NCBI GenBank assembly: GCA_945859605.1
Contig: OX243816.1
Coordinates: 37,918,676 to 37,982,675, forward strand
Length of the DNA stretch: 64,000 nucleotides
Source: Lumbricus rubellus
Lineage: Eukaryota; Annelida; Clitellata; Crassiclitellata; Lumbricidae
Reading direction: 5' to 3'
Each line of letters starts with the position of its first letter. The first letter of the stretch is position 1. The notes under the pieces are model-generated. The model made no database searches. It worked only from the letters and a program-made list of their open reading frames with translations, and had not been told where the DNA came from. Shown in pieces: positions 1 to 9,911 of this stretch. A program made the position numbers and the translations under genes.

Positions 1-163
1 TATTATAATCCAACCAGTCTGGCCTGAGTAAAAGATTGAGAAGAAGCGTTGTTTTTCCACACGCCGATTTCCCAACTATCAAACCACGTATGCTTTTTGG
101 CAACAACGGATTATTGAATCTTTTCGAGAGCGCGGTGCCCCAACTCATATCTCTAATCTCCAT
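1..163 (-). CDS. Polinton/adintovirus-like packaging ATPase, N-terminal fragment
   Basis: The minus strand reads from an ATG at 163-161 and stays open to the window edge, about 54 codons. It carries a Walker A P-loop of the form GKSxCGKTT at about residues 35-43, preceded by a hydrophobic strand, as in FtsK/HerA-type genome-packaging ATPases of Polintons, adintoviruses and related viruses. Such proteins drive DNA into the capsid. The rest of the gene (Walker B, arginine finger) lies outside the window. It is divergent from the phospholipase gene, with only 29 bp between the two ATGs. No stop or frameshift is visible in this part. The family call rests on the P-loop plus the neighbouring integrase and phospholipase, so it is strong by context and moderate by sequence. 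Confidence 0.72.
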   Translation of the reverse strand, partial: MEIRDMSWGTALSKRFNNPLLPKSIRGLIVGKSACGKTTLLLNLLLRPDWLDYN

Positions 164-192
164 TTTTAAAATATATATTATTAAAAAACGAA
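164..192. promoter_or_regulatory. AT-rich divergent intergenic spacer of the Polinton-like element
   Basis: Only 29 bp separate the ATPase ATG from the phospholipase ATG. The spacer is almost pure A/T and contains a TATATATTATTA stretch. Any promoter elements and both 5' leaders must fit here or overlap the coding regions. The promoter role is inferred; only the spacing and composition are seen. Confidence 0.4.
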
Positions 193-717
193 ATGTATTG
201 CGTAAAATGTAAACAACAGACCCAGACGACAGATGTGCAGAACGCCGTGGCTAATAATGGGAGATCGATGCTCAGAGGTGTTTGCGTCGTATGCGGGAAA
301 ACAAAAACTCAATTCGTGAAGGCGCCCGCTGTTGCGCAAGGTGGGGATCTAGTTAGTTCGCTGAACGCTGCCACTAGCAACATTAAATTACCTTGGGCTA
401 AATTTCCGGGCGAATTACATCTGCCGGGCCATCAGTTTACTGGCCCCGGTACTAGACTAGATTTGCGTCTGAATCCCAACGAAACCCCCAAAGATTGGAG
501 CAAACCTATAAACAGGGTAGATAGTGCGGCATACGTTCACGACCTAGCATACAATCAACACACTGACACGGCTTCTAGGAATGTCGCTGATAGAGCAATG
601 ATAAATCAGTTGAATAATATACCTAATCCAAGTCTGCGGGAACGCGTAGAGAGGGCGATAGTAAAACCTATTTTGTCCGCTAAAACGAGTCTCGGGCTTG
701 GTTTAAAAAAAGCCTAG
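193..717 (+). CDS. Zinc-ribbon plus parvovirus-like phospholipase A2 protein of a Polinton/adintovirus-like element
   Basis: An intact 174-residue frame. Residues 3-6 and 31-34 are two CxxC pairs, a small zinc ribbon of the kind seen at the start of several large-DNA-virus proteins (DUF5679-like). Residues 79-120 hold the two signature pieces of the viral phospholipase A2 fold: a GPG calcium-loop motif (84-86) and a YVHDLAY helix with the catalytic His-Asp pair at H116/D117. In parvoviruses this domain opens endosomal membranes during entry; related domains occur in adintovirus/Polinton proteins. The frame ends with TAG at 715-717, inside the open region of the integrase frame. The start is the first ATG after the short AT-rich spacer. 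No internal stop is seen, so the copy is fairly young or constrained. Confidence 0.8.
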   Translation: MYCVKCKQQTQTTDVQNAVANNGRSMLRGVCVVCGKTKTQFVKAPAVAQGGDLVSSLNAATSNIKLPWAKFPGELHLPGHQFTGPGTRLDLRLNPNETPKDWSKPINRVDSAAYVHDLAYNQHTDTASRNVADRAMINQLNNIPNPSLRERVERAIVKPILSAKTSLGLGLKKA

Positions 718-1646
718 AATTACAGCAGGACCTGAAATGGACTAATCAATTAGCGAATGAATTACACAAACCAGTAGTGAGAAATTTTAGGACGAGGCGG
801 GTCCGTGTTGGCGGGATTGACCAGATTTGGGCGGCTGATCTAATCGACATGCAGGCCTTCGCTAGAGATAATGATGGCGTGAAATTTCTATTGACCGTCA
901 TAGATGTGTTTTCCAAGTATGGGTGGATCGTTCCATTACATGACAAGAGTGGGAAGTCTACAGCCGATGGGTTCGTGAAGATACTCGGGGGTGGTCGACA
1001 GCCAGTCAAAGTTTGGTGCGACAAAGGGAAAGAATTTTATAATAAAAATGTGAAGAATTTAGTCGAGCTGTATTCTACCGAAAACGAGAGCAAAAGTTCC
1101 ATCGTAGAAAGATGGGTGCGTACGATGAAAGAGAAGATGTTCAAGTACTTCACAGCTAATTCAACTAGAAGATATATCGATGTATTAGATGAGATGGTTA
1201 GTAATTATAATGACACGAGACATTCTTCGATCAAAATGACCCCCGCGAAGGCTAGTATGAAAGTGAACGAAAAGACTGTATTTATGAATTTATACGGCGA
1301 CGAGATTTCAGAGCCTATTACACCAAAGTTTACAATCGGAGATCGAGTCAGAATAACTAGGAAGAAGAACATTTTTGACAAAGGATATATGCCTAGATGG
1401 ACCGAGGAGGTTTTTGTAGTATCTCAGGTTCAATATACAGATCCACCAACTTACAAGATTACTGATTCTGCTGGCGAGGAAATACAAGGCTCTTTTTACG
1501 AGCAGGAGCTACAGAAAACAACTCAAGAAATATTTAGAATCGAAAAAGTGATTAGGAAACGCGGGAAGAAATGTCTCGTGAAGTGGTTGGGCTACCCAGA
1601 CTCGTTCAACTCGTGGATCAATAACGAAGACTTGTTGACATTGTGA
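684..1646 (+). CDS. Polinton-type retrovirus-like integrase with C-terminal chromodomain
   Basis: The frame is open from 684 to TGA at 1644-1646. It overlaps the phospholipase gene by 34 bp. Counting the GTG at 777 as residue 1, the DDE core shows D21 (in WAADL), D82 (in WCDKGKEF) and E111 (in IVERW), the Polinton integrase pattern. The spacing D82-E111 has 28 residues between, shorter than the usual 33-35. A chromodomain follows at about 249-287, with RIEKVI and VKWLGYPDS motifs. Integrases of this family insert the element by a cut-and-join reaction; the chromodomain probably steers insertion to marked chromatin. No in-frame ATG precedes the first catalytic Asp: upstream homologous-looking residues are readable back to about 720, so the true start is unresolved. 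No internal stop is present. Confidence 0.85.
   Translation, partial: NESRAWFKKSLELQQDLKWTNQLANELHKPVVRNFRTRRVRVGGIDQIWAADLIDMQAFARDNDGVKFLLTVIDVFSKYGWIVPLHDKSGKSTADGFVKILGGGRQPVKVWCDKGKEFYNKNVKNLVELYSTENESKSSIVERWVRTMKEKMFKYFTANSTRRYIDVLDEMVSNYNDTRHSSIKMTPAKASMKVNEKTVFMNLYGDEISEPITPKFTIGDRVRITRKKNIFDKGYMPRWTEEVFVVSQVQYTDPPTYKITDSAGEEIQGSFYEQELQKTTQEIFRIEKVIRKRGKKCLVKWLGYPDSFNSWINNEDLLTL
702..711 (+). promoter_or_regulatory. Candidate -1 ribosomal frameshift slippery site
   Basis: The last codons of the phospholipase frame read GGT TTA AAA AAA GCC TAG. T TTA AAA at 702-708 fits the X XXY YYZ slippery rule in the zero frame, and the A run extends to 711. A slip of -1 enters exactly the integrase frame, which is open from 684 onward and lacks an in-frame ATG until 849, after the first catalytic Asp. 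I see no convincing stem-loop in the next 60 bases. Splicing or a non-AUG start remain alternatives. Confidence 0.35.
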
Positions 1647-2427
1647 GGCGATTGTGAAAAATAGCCTATGTCGTGTTTGATATCGATAACGAAAGTGAAT
1701 GAAAAGACTGTGAGCCTAATAGCACATCGCCAATACTGCGGGTAGTCGAATCAAAAACGTGACCAAATATAAAACAGCCAGGATTTGGTCGCGCTGCGAT
1801 CGTTGAAATTTTAAAACGCGACCAAATGCAAAACAACCAGAATTGAGTCACGCTATGTGACTGAAGTGTCACGCATGGGACACGAAAACTAAAAGTGTGA
1901 CACTTCTGTTTCTATGTCACACTTTTTACGCGGTGTTCCTAAAAACTGAACCTCTACTATAGCTGTAATAATTTGTACATTTTGATAAAACTTGGAAAAC
2001 TTCAGTTTAGTGGACCGGAATCAGATTACTATCAGCGTTGTAAATGGGACGTCGTACAAGCAAAGGAATAAAATAGTCTATCTCGCAATAATATTCTAAA
2101 ATGCCTGTTGATAAATTCTCTTTTTTACGTTCGCTGTGTATTTAGCTTTGAGGAGGTGTTAATTGCGCGTCATAAAAATTAGGCCTATAGCCCGAGCGGC
2201 GCATAGCTTCGGCTAGCTGGTTTATTCGGCCGTGTGTGTAATATCGAAAGCGAAAACGAACTTAGCCTCTTCGCTGTGAAAACAACAACTAGACCGAGAT
2301 CGTTCTACATATGTGCTGCGACTCCGCGGGTGTCTGTATCTGAGATTACGATTATAAACCAACGGTGTAAAATCGTTTGCGATATTGTAATCCCGTATCT
2401 ACGTCGTAGTCCACTCATGCCCTTACA
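1647..2427. other. Non-coding flank of the integrase with imperfect direct and inverted repeats
   Basis: No gene is seen here. At 1758-1795 and 1816-1853 an approximately 38-bp segment is imperfectly repeated in direct orientation (CGTGACCAAATATAAAACAG and CGCGACCAAATGCAAAACAA starts). At 1866-1925 TGTCAC/GTGACA words form inverted repeats. Polinton terminal inverted repeats normally lie just outside the integrase gene, so this may contain or adjoin the terminal repeat. Without the other end of the element I cannot mark the boundary or a 6-bp target duplication. Confidence 0.35.
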
Positions 2428-2787
2428 TCACTCAGGTATGGTGATGATCTCGTTGTCGATCAAACTAACATCACGCGGGAGTGAGTTGCCATTGCGCCGA
2501 CGACGAACGACGATGGTCTCGCCTGGCCCTTGTTGACGATCCGGACGTGGATACTTGCATAGGCATTCATCGTAGTCGCAATGGCGGTTGTGAGCGTCAA
2601 TTACAACAATCAACTCCGATCTCCGCAGTCTTGTTGTATAATGAACCAAGCCGAGCTGCCTGGCGATTTTTTGTAATTCAGTTTTTGTTTTATTCGGGTA
2701 AACCATTTTATATTGGAATATCTTGTCTTTATACCGAGCTGGATATTCCATTTTCAAGGCTGTACAGGTCAAATGGTCGAAAATCAA
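2428..2787 (-). CDS. Small SAP-like domain protein, possibly of the Polinton-like element
   Basis: A 119-codon minus-strand frame, TAA-free between two stops. The region NKTKTELQKIARQLGL through SELIVVIDAH resembles a SAP/Rho-N type helix-extension-helix DNA-binding motif, common in proteins of large DNA viruses. A C-rich patch (CDYDECLC) and an RRRR basic patch follow. The first ATG (2787) lies in a 31-bp tandem repeat, so the second ATG (codon 13, at 2751) is a likelier start. It converges on the integrase. I cannot tell whether it belongs to the element or is an unrelated orphan frame. Confidence 0.38.
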   Translation of the reverse strand: MIFDHLTCTALKMEYPARYKDKIFQYKMVYPNKTKTELQKIARQLGLVHYTTRLRRSELIVVIDAHNRHCDYDECLCKYPRPDRQQGPGETIVVRRRRNGNSLPRDVSLIDNEIITIPE

Positions 2788-2870
2788 GGCTGTACTGGTC
2801 GAATTGTCCGATGGTCAAGGCTGTACTGGTCAAATTGTCCGATGGTCAAGGCTGTACTGGTCGAATGAGT
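2754..2870. repeat. 31-bp tandem repeat, about four copies
   Basis: Units begin TCAAGGCTGTAC at 2754, 2784, 2815 and 2846, with a GGTC(G/A)AATTGTCCGATGG tail. The array overlaps the first codons of the minus-strand SAP-like frame. Confidence 0.8.
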
Positions 2871-3287
2871 CAAAGTGCTACATCCTGTTCTACTCCCTTG
2901 CTATTTTCTAAACTTTAGCCGAGATCAATGTGTGTGCCCCTCTTGCCAGGATATCTGTGGGAGCCCCTGCAATGCCTGCATGTAATAATATAGCACAGAG
3001 CATGCACATTTGCGAAATCGTTTATGGTCTTGTATAAACTAACGACCTTCACCCTTGCTTAACCCGGCCCAACGGCCAAAGGGTCAACCAGCTGCCTGGG
3101 GGTCGATTTCCCAGACACGCTCGCACCCTCCGTAAGACCCGACCTTTAACCTCTGAAGAAGCGTGGGGGGGGGGGGGTTAGAGGGAATTCAGAGGATATA
3201 CACAATGCAGATAGATGGAAGAGAAAGACATGGAGAGACACGTTGCATGTGTGTGCGTGTTTTTGTCTATAGGGCGTGTGTCTGTGA

Positions 3288-3347
3288 GTGAGAGACAGAG
3301 ACAGTAAGGGGGAAATGGATCAGCAGACAGACAGAGAAGACAGACAC

Positions 3348-3398
<51 letters not shown>

Positions 3399-3715
3399 GA
3401 CAGAGAGAGAGCGAGAAGACAGTCTGACAGAGACAAAGGGAAAGATGAACTGCTGGAGAACATGGAAATATATACATAGGTATATATTCCGGCAGATATG
3501 TATCGGTTAAGTATGTAGCCGATGTACATGGAAAGTACTTATGCAGCTGATGGCCTGAAGCCGCCATGCTCGACGTGTATGACAGATGGATGGAGGGACG
3601 GACGGACGGACGGAGGGACGGACGGAGAGAGAGATGGAGGTAGGGAGAGAGGGAGGAGGGAGAGAGAGAGAAGGGAGAGGGAGGGAGGGAGGGAGGGAGA
3701 GAGGGAGGAAGGGAG
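3288..3715. repeat. (CAGA)n and GGAC/GGGA purine-rich simple repeats
   Basis: 3325-3420 is dominated by CAGA units; 3585-3715 by GGAC and GGGA units. Open frames on both strands come from the repeat period, not from coding sequence. Confidence 0.9.
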
Positions 3716-4364
3716 GATACACTTGCAACTGGGAGCATCAGGTTATCAGAGCATCGAAGAGGCCACTCAACAGCAACTTATGCATCAATTGACGTGTATT
3801 ATAATACACCATGCAGTCTCAGCACCCAAGGCTCCTTATCATCACACACAAAAGCCACTCAACACCATTCTTTCTCTCTCTCTGTCTCTGTTTATACCAT
3901 ATATATATATGTAATTATATATATGATATATATATATATATATATTTAAATGAATAATTCTTTGGTATAATCACAGCAGCTGCATATATACATAGTTCCC
4001 TCTCTAATAATATTTAAATACTGTTGAGCATCTGACTTGGATAGACAACAGGATACTCAAAAATTCGCCTTTAAGGTAACAGGCAGCGTTTCCCATCTCG
4101 CGAGGGTATAATAATTACGCTGTCTTGGATACGCGTGAGAGTCCGAAGCCGGAACTATTATCGCTGCGAACCTTATGTCACGCCACACCATCACGGATAG
4201 ATGTACACAAGGGTTACATTGTATGCAATGTACAGCAGCGGATGTATTATATTTCGATGGCAAACCAGGCAAAGGTACATTGCCATCATCAATGCAGGGG
4301 CGTTGGGATTAAGAGACCCCGATTAAAACACGCTCAGATGTAGCATACAATACATAACAGTGGT

Positions 4365-4590
4365 CTGTCTGTGTCTGTCTCTCTGTATCTGTCCCTGTGT
4401 CTGTCTGTCCATCTGTGTGTCTGTCCATGTATGTATGTGTGTGTGTCTTGAACTATTGTTGCTGTTATTATCGCTATTATCTGTCTGTGTGTGTGTCTGT
4501 GTCTGTCTGCCATATGTGTGTTTCTATGTGTGTCTGTGCCTGTCTGTGTGCGTGTGTCCGTCCGTCTGTCCGTCCGTCCGTCTGTACCTC
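4365..4590. repeat. Degenerate TCTG/TGTG simple repeat
   Basis: TCTGTCTG and TGTGTGTC words alternate, interrupted by a unique 40-bp stretch near 4450. Same family as the perfect CAGA/TCTG arrays further right. Confidence 0.85.
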
Positions 4591-6416
4591 GTCGCAGGGT
4601 ATGTATACAGTTTGATTCCATAGGGCGTCGGCCGTGTTAGTCTCAGACACCCGACCCCTAGCATAAACCCAGCAGAAGGGTCAACTGGCGCACAGCCTAG
4701 GGGTCACTCGGAAGAGAGACCCACGCCGGGTATGTGTGTGCACACGTATTATAATACATACATGTAGCGGAATATTTATATAGCGCATCTTCTAAAGGCA
4801 CTGAAATACGATCGTCTAACTCTAATAGTCTACATGTATACACTTCTTTAAAGACACGGCTTATTGGCTTAGAGCCTTAGCCGAAGGTCTTCTGGGAGCT
4901 GTTATCAACACGATATGGTTTCCTCTTACTCCTTATCGTGTTGCAGCTAAAATCCAACGGTTGTGGGTTCGGATCTGCCGACTGGATTCCGTGTAAAGTC
5001 CTCGGACGCTTTTTTCGCACCACCTACTCGTCACGTGTCATTCAGACTGCACTCACGATGACTATGAAGCAATTAGATATTTGCGTATAGTGGTGACATA
5101 GGCCTGTGATTAGCGCTCATTGTCTTCTATAATTGACAATTATATAAGTATACGAAACTTTTATGACGCCTTTCTACAAAACCATTTATGTTTACTGTTC
5201 AGTTAGTTTTTCCGGCCAATGTTTGCTGTGAACAAACGTCGTGTGTGTGTGTGTGCTTGCATGCGTATGTGTGTAGGTGTGCATGCGGGTAGGCTATATA
5301 TATATATATATGTTTGAAATGTTTGAGTATAATTTTGAAGACCTATGTCATCTGTAGGCCTATAGTAGTTTCTCGAGCTGAACAGACGTGAGGTGCTTGT
5401 CCTTGGACCTAAGAGTAGTTTTAAACTGACCGACAAGAGATTGACTGTACACACTGCTGTCTACTCAAGTTCATCTATAGCAAATAATATACAGTGAGTC
5501 ACGTTTACAGACAGACAGTCATATAGGCCTATATATGATATAAATTATATATACATAATTATGTATGTATATATTATGTACATATCTACACTAAGGGTCG
5601 CATTGCCACGTATTTATGGTGCATAACGTAGCAGACGAATTTTTTATCCTCTTTATAATTGATGATAAATTTGGTTCACGAATGTTTGTTGCCAAATTAG
5701 GCTCTGCCATTTCCATACATTACAATAAAGAGCTCTCCATGCATGGTAAGTAGACATGCTTATGCAAACGAGTGTTTTTTATTGCCTTTATGATTAATGT
5801 GGCCACTTGAGGGTTTTGTTTGTACCAGTCATTACTTTCACTATTGCATAATGCAAACAAGTGTTGAGAAGGCGATGAGGTAGCGACTTTTCAAGACAAT
5901 ACTTGACGCCATACACTGTAGGGCCTGTAGGCCTACGTGTATATAATGGGTCACGAAACATGCAGTGCACATGTACCATGAAGCCATGATAGACCAGGAC
6001 AGTCTACGTTTGGGCGTTGCTATAGTTACTATAGTCTGTTATAGGCTGAATTGTTTCGCACGGGTCTCAAGCTTTTTTATTGCGCAAGAAACCCTTACAC
6101 TTACATCCGTAGGATGTATTTATAATGGATCTATGCTTGAACTGCTGACAAGCCTAATTAATATTATGGTGACTATCTATTAGGCAATTACAGGCCGAAT
6201 TAGACCAATCTATGAAAACAGGATCAGAGGCGACAGTTCAGTTTAAGGCCTATTTGTTAGGCCTCTGGTAATTATTCTTAGAAGCATTAGCCAGCAGCTT
6301 TAACGATGATGAGAAAGCAATACGCCCCAATTACATCTGTTGCTGTTAGAAATGTAGCAGTTCGTAGTATAGACTATAGAGTTTATATTTTATATATATA
6401 TACTATTTTATATAGT

Positions 6417-6680
6417 CATCATCGTCATCATCCCACTACCATCAATATCATGCACCATCACCGTCATCATCATCATCACCATCATCACCATCATCACGCC
6501 ACCACCACGTACCGTCCATCATCATTCCTATTGCTATAATTATCATCAGCAGCATCGTTGTCATCATCAGCATCAGCAACATCACCATTATCATCCGTAT
6601 ACGACCGTTATCAATATCATTCATCAACATACATCATCATCGTCAGTCATCATAAAAATCATTCATCACTATCGATCAAC
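6417..6680. repeat. ATC/CAT trinucleotide-rich tract
   Basis: Irregular CATCAT, CATCACCAT and ATCATC words over about 260 bp. The predicted poly-His frame is a by-product. Confidence 0.85.
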
Positions 6681-6851
6681 ATCACAATAATATTGATCCC
6701 CCCTCTCAACGACTTCTAAGGCCTGGCACCGCATAGCACGGGTTACTCCAATCCTGTTACAAAAGACAACATATTTCGCCATCGTTACATTGCATTGACA
6801 AACAACCCATGTTTGTGGAGACTTAAAATTTGGTTATTCACATAAGACCAT

Positions 6852-6951
6852 CATTAGATGATTAGATGATTAGATGATTAGATGATTAGATGATTAGATG
6901 ATTAGATGATTAGATGATTAGATGATTAGATCATTAGATCATTAGATCATT
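6852..6951. repeat. GATTAGAT 8-bp tandem repeat
   Basis: About 12 tandem copies of GATTAGAT, changing to GATCATTA variants at the right end (6928-6951). Confidence 0.92.
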
Positions 6952-7326
6952 AGAATGGCGCTAGAATGATCATAATCTCAGCAGATTACATTACGACCGG
7001 AACTCCCACGCGTAATATTATTGTCCTATTGTTGCAACGTGTCTCATATAATTATTATGATCGCTCGTTACCAAGATTACTCCACTAACAGGTTGGCCCG
7101 CTGGCTTGTACTGGGAGGCTCATTAACTCGGGGTGGGGCGTTTCTGACGTGGCTGGGCCACGCGGGCAGATTCAACAGAGCAGCCGTTCATGCAGTTCGT
7201 TCGTTCAGTGTATGACTTCGGTGCAGCTATAAAGTTTGTCAAGACTTAGTGTTTGTAGGGCCTATTGTAGAAAGTGTTTGTCAAGTATTTATAGAAAAGT
7301 TAGATAAGTCAGTTAAGTGTTGTGTT

Positions 7327-7795
7327 GTAGATAGCAGTGACACTAGGATGGCAGTGATATTATACGACAACAGTGACACTAGGATGGCAGTGATATTATA
7401 CGACAACAGTGACACTAGGATGACAGTGATGCTATAGGACAACAGTGACACTAGGATGACAGTGATACTATACGACAACAGTGACACTAGGATGGCAGTG
7501 ATACTATACGACAAGAGTGACACTAGGATGGCAGTGATACTATACGACAACAGTGACACTAGGATGGCAGTGATACTATACGACAAGAGTGACACTAGGA
7601 TGGCAGTGATACTATACGACAAGAGTGACACTAGGATGGCAGTGATGCTATACGACAAGAGTGACACTAGGATGGCAGTGATATTATACGACAACAGTGA
7701 CACTAGGATGGCAGTGATGCTATACGACAAGAGTGACACTAGGATGGCAGTGATACTATACGACAACAGTGACACTAGGATGGCAGCACTTGACT
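7327..7795. repeat. 36-bp satellite, about 13 copies
   Basis: The unit is AGTGACACTAGGATGGCAGT followed by GATACTATACGACAA(C/G). It runs from 7335 to 7795 with few substitutions. Because 36 is a multiple of three and the unit lacks stops in two frames, long 12-residue-periodic frames appear on both strands. I treat them as artefacts: no splice context, and no non-repetitive extension. Confidence 0.92.
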
Positions 7796-7799
7796 AGTA

Positions 7800-8085
7800 T
7801 TGATTTGCTGTGAATGACTGCAGTGACTATAGTAGGATAGCAGCAATTGACTAATATCACAGCAATTTGGCTAGCAGTGGGTAACAGTTAATAAGATAGT
7901 AGCAATTAAGAGAAGTCAATCGAATAGCAGTGAATAGAATAGCAGCAACTAGGAAATCTGTGAATAGGATGGCAGTGAATAGGATATCAGCAAATGGGAT
8001 TGCAGTGGATAGGATATCAGCAAATGGGACTGTAGTGAATAGGATATCAGCAAATTGGATTGTAGTGAATAGGAGAGTAGCAAAG
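7800..8085. repeat. Decayed relative of the 36-bp satellite
   Basis: Words AGTGAATAGGATAGCAGCAA and AGGATATCAGCAAATGGGAT recur with a period near 30 bp from 7930. Shared AGGAT(A/G)GCAG words suggest an older, degenerated neighbour of the 7327-7795 array. Confidence 0.6.
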
Positions 8086-8563
8086 GTAGGACAGGAGCAA
8101 CGATCAGAAGAGGCAGAAAATTTGAGAACAGGCAAAAGGCTAACACAAAACGATTCATTGCCAAAACGATGAAGAAGGTCACTCAATAGACCACAATAGT
8201 AAAATGCTAAGTAGACCTACAGTAACTGAAGAGCGCAGACTTTCCGTTTCTATAAACATTCATGACAGTTTAAATCTGGTCTACAGACTACATGTGTCTC
8301 TGCACATTGTCATTTCTCATTGTATGTAAAATTTTCATTGTCTTTTCTGATTATGATTGACAGAGTAAACAGCCTAGTTGCTGCTCTCTAATCTGACTTT
8401 GTAAAACTTGTTTCATTTGATCATATATTTAGAAATAAATGACACTTGGAGGGGTATAAAAACACTACTTGCATATTTGCAGATGGTCCTGCAGTTGTAA
8501 TGAAACATAGGCCTAATGGTTAAATAATGAAAATTAAAAAAATAATGGAGAAAATATCAAGTA

Positions 8564-9909
8564 CCGTAAAACGGGGTCACTTTGGCCCATTTTCAACTTG
8601 TTTTGATAATAAAACGATAATGCGACTGAATATGGCTGATCTAGCAATTTTATTAGCAGTGCATAGGGTTAGAGAGAAGAAGTGTCCAATAAAAAAAATT
8701 GTGTGATAATAGTTGAACCTTTATTTTTTACTTTTCATGTGGGCCAAAGTCACCCCATCAGGCGGGGTGACTTTGGCCCACAGTGGTTTTGCCGTTAATA
8801 GACAAAGTGGACCAATTGCTGGGGTGACTTTAGCCCTGGGAATGTGTTTTAAAATATATATAAACCTATAATAACACAAAAATAACACTGGTACTGGCAC
8901 TGGTACTTGTAAAAGACTTGTAAAGGACTACTGCGAAGTCATAATTATGACAATTGAAATGTTCGTGAATTTCATCTGCTTCTCAATATCAATTAATCAC
9001 TTTGAACAATGTCTACACTGAAAACTAACAAAAAATGACTATGGCACTGTACTGGTACTTATAAAAGACTTGTAAAAAGATTAGTGGGAAATCAACTGAC
9101 TAATGAAATTTCCACGAATTCCATTTACTTTCCGGCGTAGGGACTTGGTGTAATTCTCGTGCAGATGTTTTCTTTGGTGGAGGAATTTTTCAGAAAGGCT
9201 GCTTTAGGGTAGAATATCTTATCCACATTTGAAGGCCAGTTCCAGCTCACATCACTTCTAGCTAAACAGCTGACTTGAGCTCCTTGTTTATTTTGTGCTT
9301 TGACCATGCCATGAAATTGTTTACATTGGTAAATGTGACTAGGCCTATAACAGTCACCTTTCAAGAAAGTGGTACCGTATGCTCAACCAAAAACCAGTCA
9401 AAATATCTTAGAAAGTGAAGTTTAAGCAAATACATTTATTAATTTTGACAAAAACATAATATATACATCGTCAACAGTAACTTATAATATGGGCCAAAGT
9501 CACCCTCAACTAGGGCCAAAGTCACCCCAAAAAATGTTCTTGCATTTTTAACTTACTTACTAGCGACATCGCGGAATAAACGGTGCACCATCCACATGCC
9601 ATTATAATGCACATTGACAAGTGTAATTGTCACCCATGGTATTATTGACGGTAGTTCTCCCAGAAAAATAATTTTGCACATCTTAAAATTTTTCCTTTTT
9701 TAAGGCTTGTAAACAAATGTGGAAAATTTCAACAAATATTACAATGAAATCAATCAAATTACTTTTAAATATTCGTTATATAATGACATATCATGAGCTG
9801 TAAAGCATTTCAAAACCACGTGATAACTACGGAAGCTGGGAGGTGTGCAAACTAATTTTTCAATTTGGGCCAAAGTCACCCCGCGGGCCAAAGTAACCCC
9901 GTTTTACGG
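8564..9909. mobile_element. TA-flanked DNA transposon with CCGTAAAACGGGG termini
   Basis: Ends are mirror images: CCGTAAAACGGGGTCACTTT at the left and its complement, with AAAGTAACCCCGTTTTACGG, at the right. TA duplications sit at 8562-8563 and 9910-9911, as in the Tc1/mariner/pogo group. The terminal word GGGCCAAAGTCACCCC recurs internally at 8741, 8761 (inverted), 8820 (inverted), 9490 and 9513. A minus-strand remnant (9125-9364) contains WNWPSNVDKIFYP, loosely like a C-terminal domain found in some transposon proteins. No intact transposase is seen, so the copy is non-autonomous. Confidence 0.85.
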
Positions 9910-9911
9910 TA

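Larger units (their letters stand above)
2871..6419. other. Gene-free repeat-rich stretch
   Basis: No exon with splice sites or recognisable protein similarity. It holds a poly-G run (3164-3177), mixed purine arrays (3288-3715), a (TA)n tract (3898-3945), a TCTG-rich tract (4365-4590) and several TAGGCCTA words. A tRNA-like B-box (GGGTTCGGATC near 4965) follows at the end of a possible old SINE. Short frames here are in-frame simple repeats. Confidence 0.6.

Noticed and set aside
746..1024. Minus-strand frame inside the integrase gene
   Set aside because: Antisense shadow of the integrase coding region.
7281..7797. Long open frames on both strands over the 36-bp repeat
   Set aside because: Period is a multiple of three and the unit has no stop in these frames; there is no non-repetitive coding extension or splice context.
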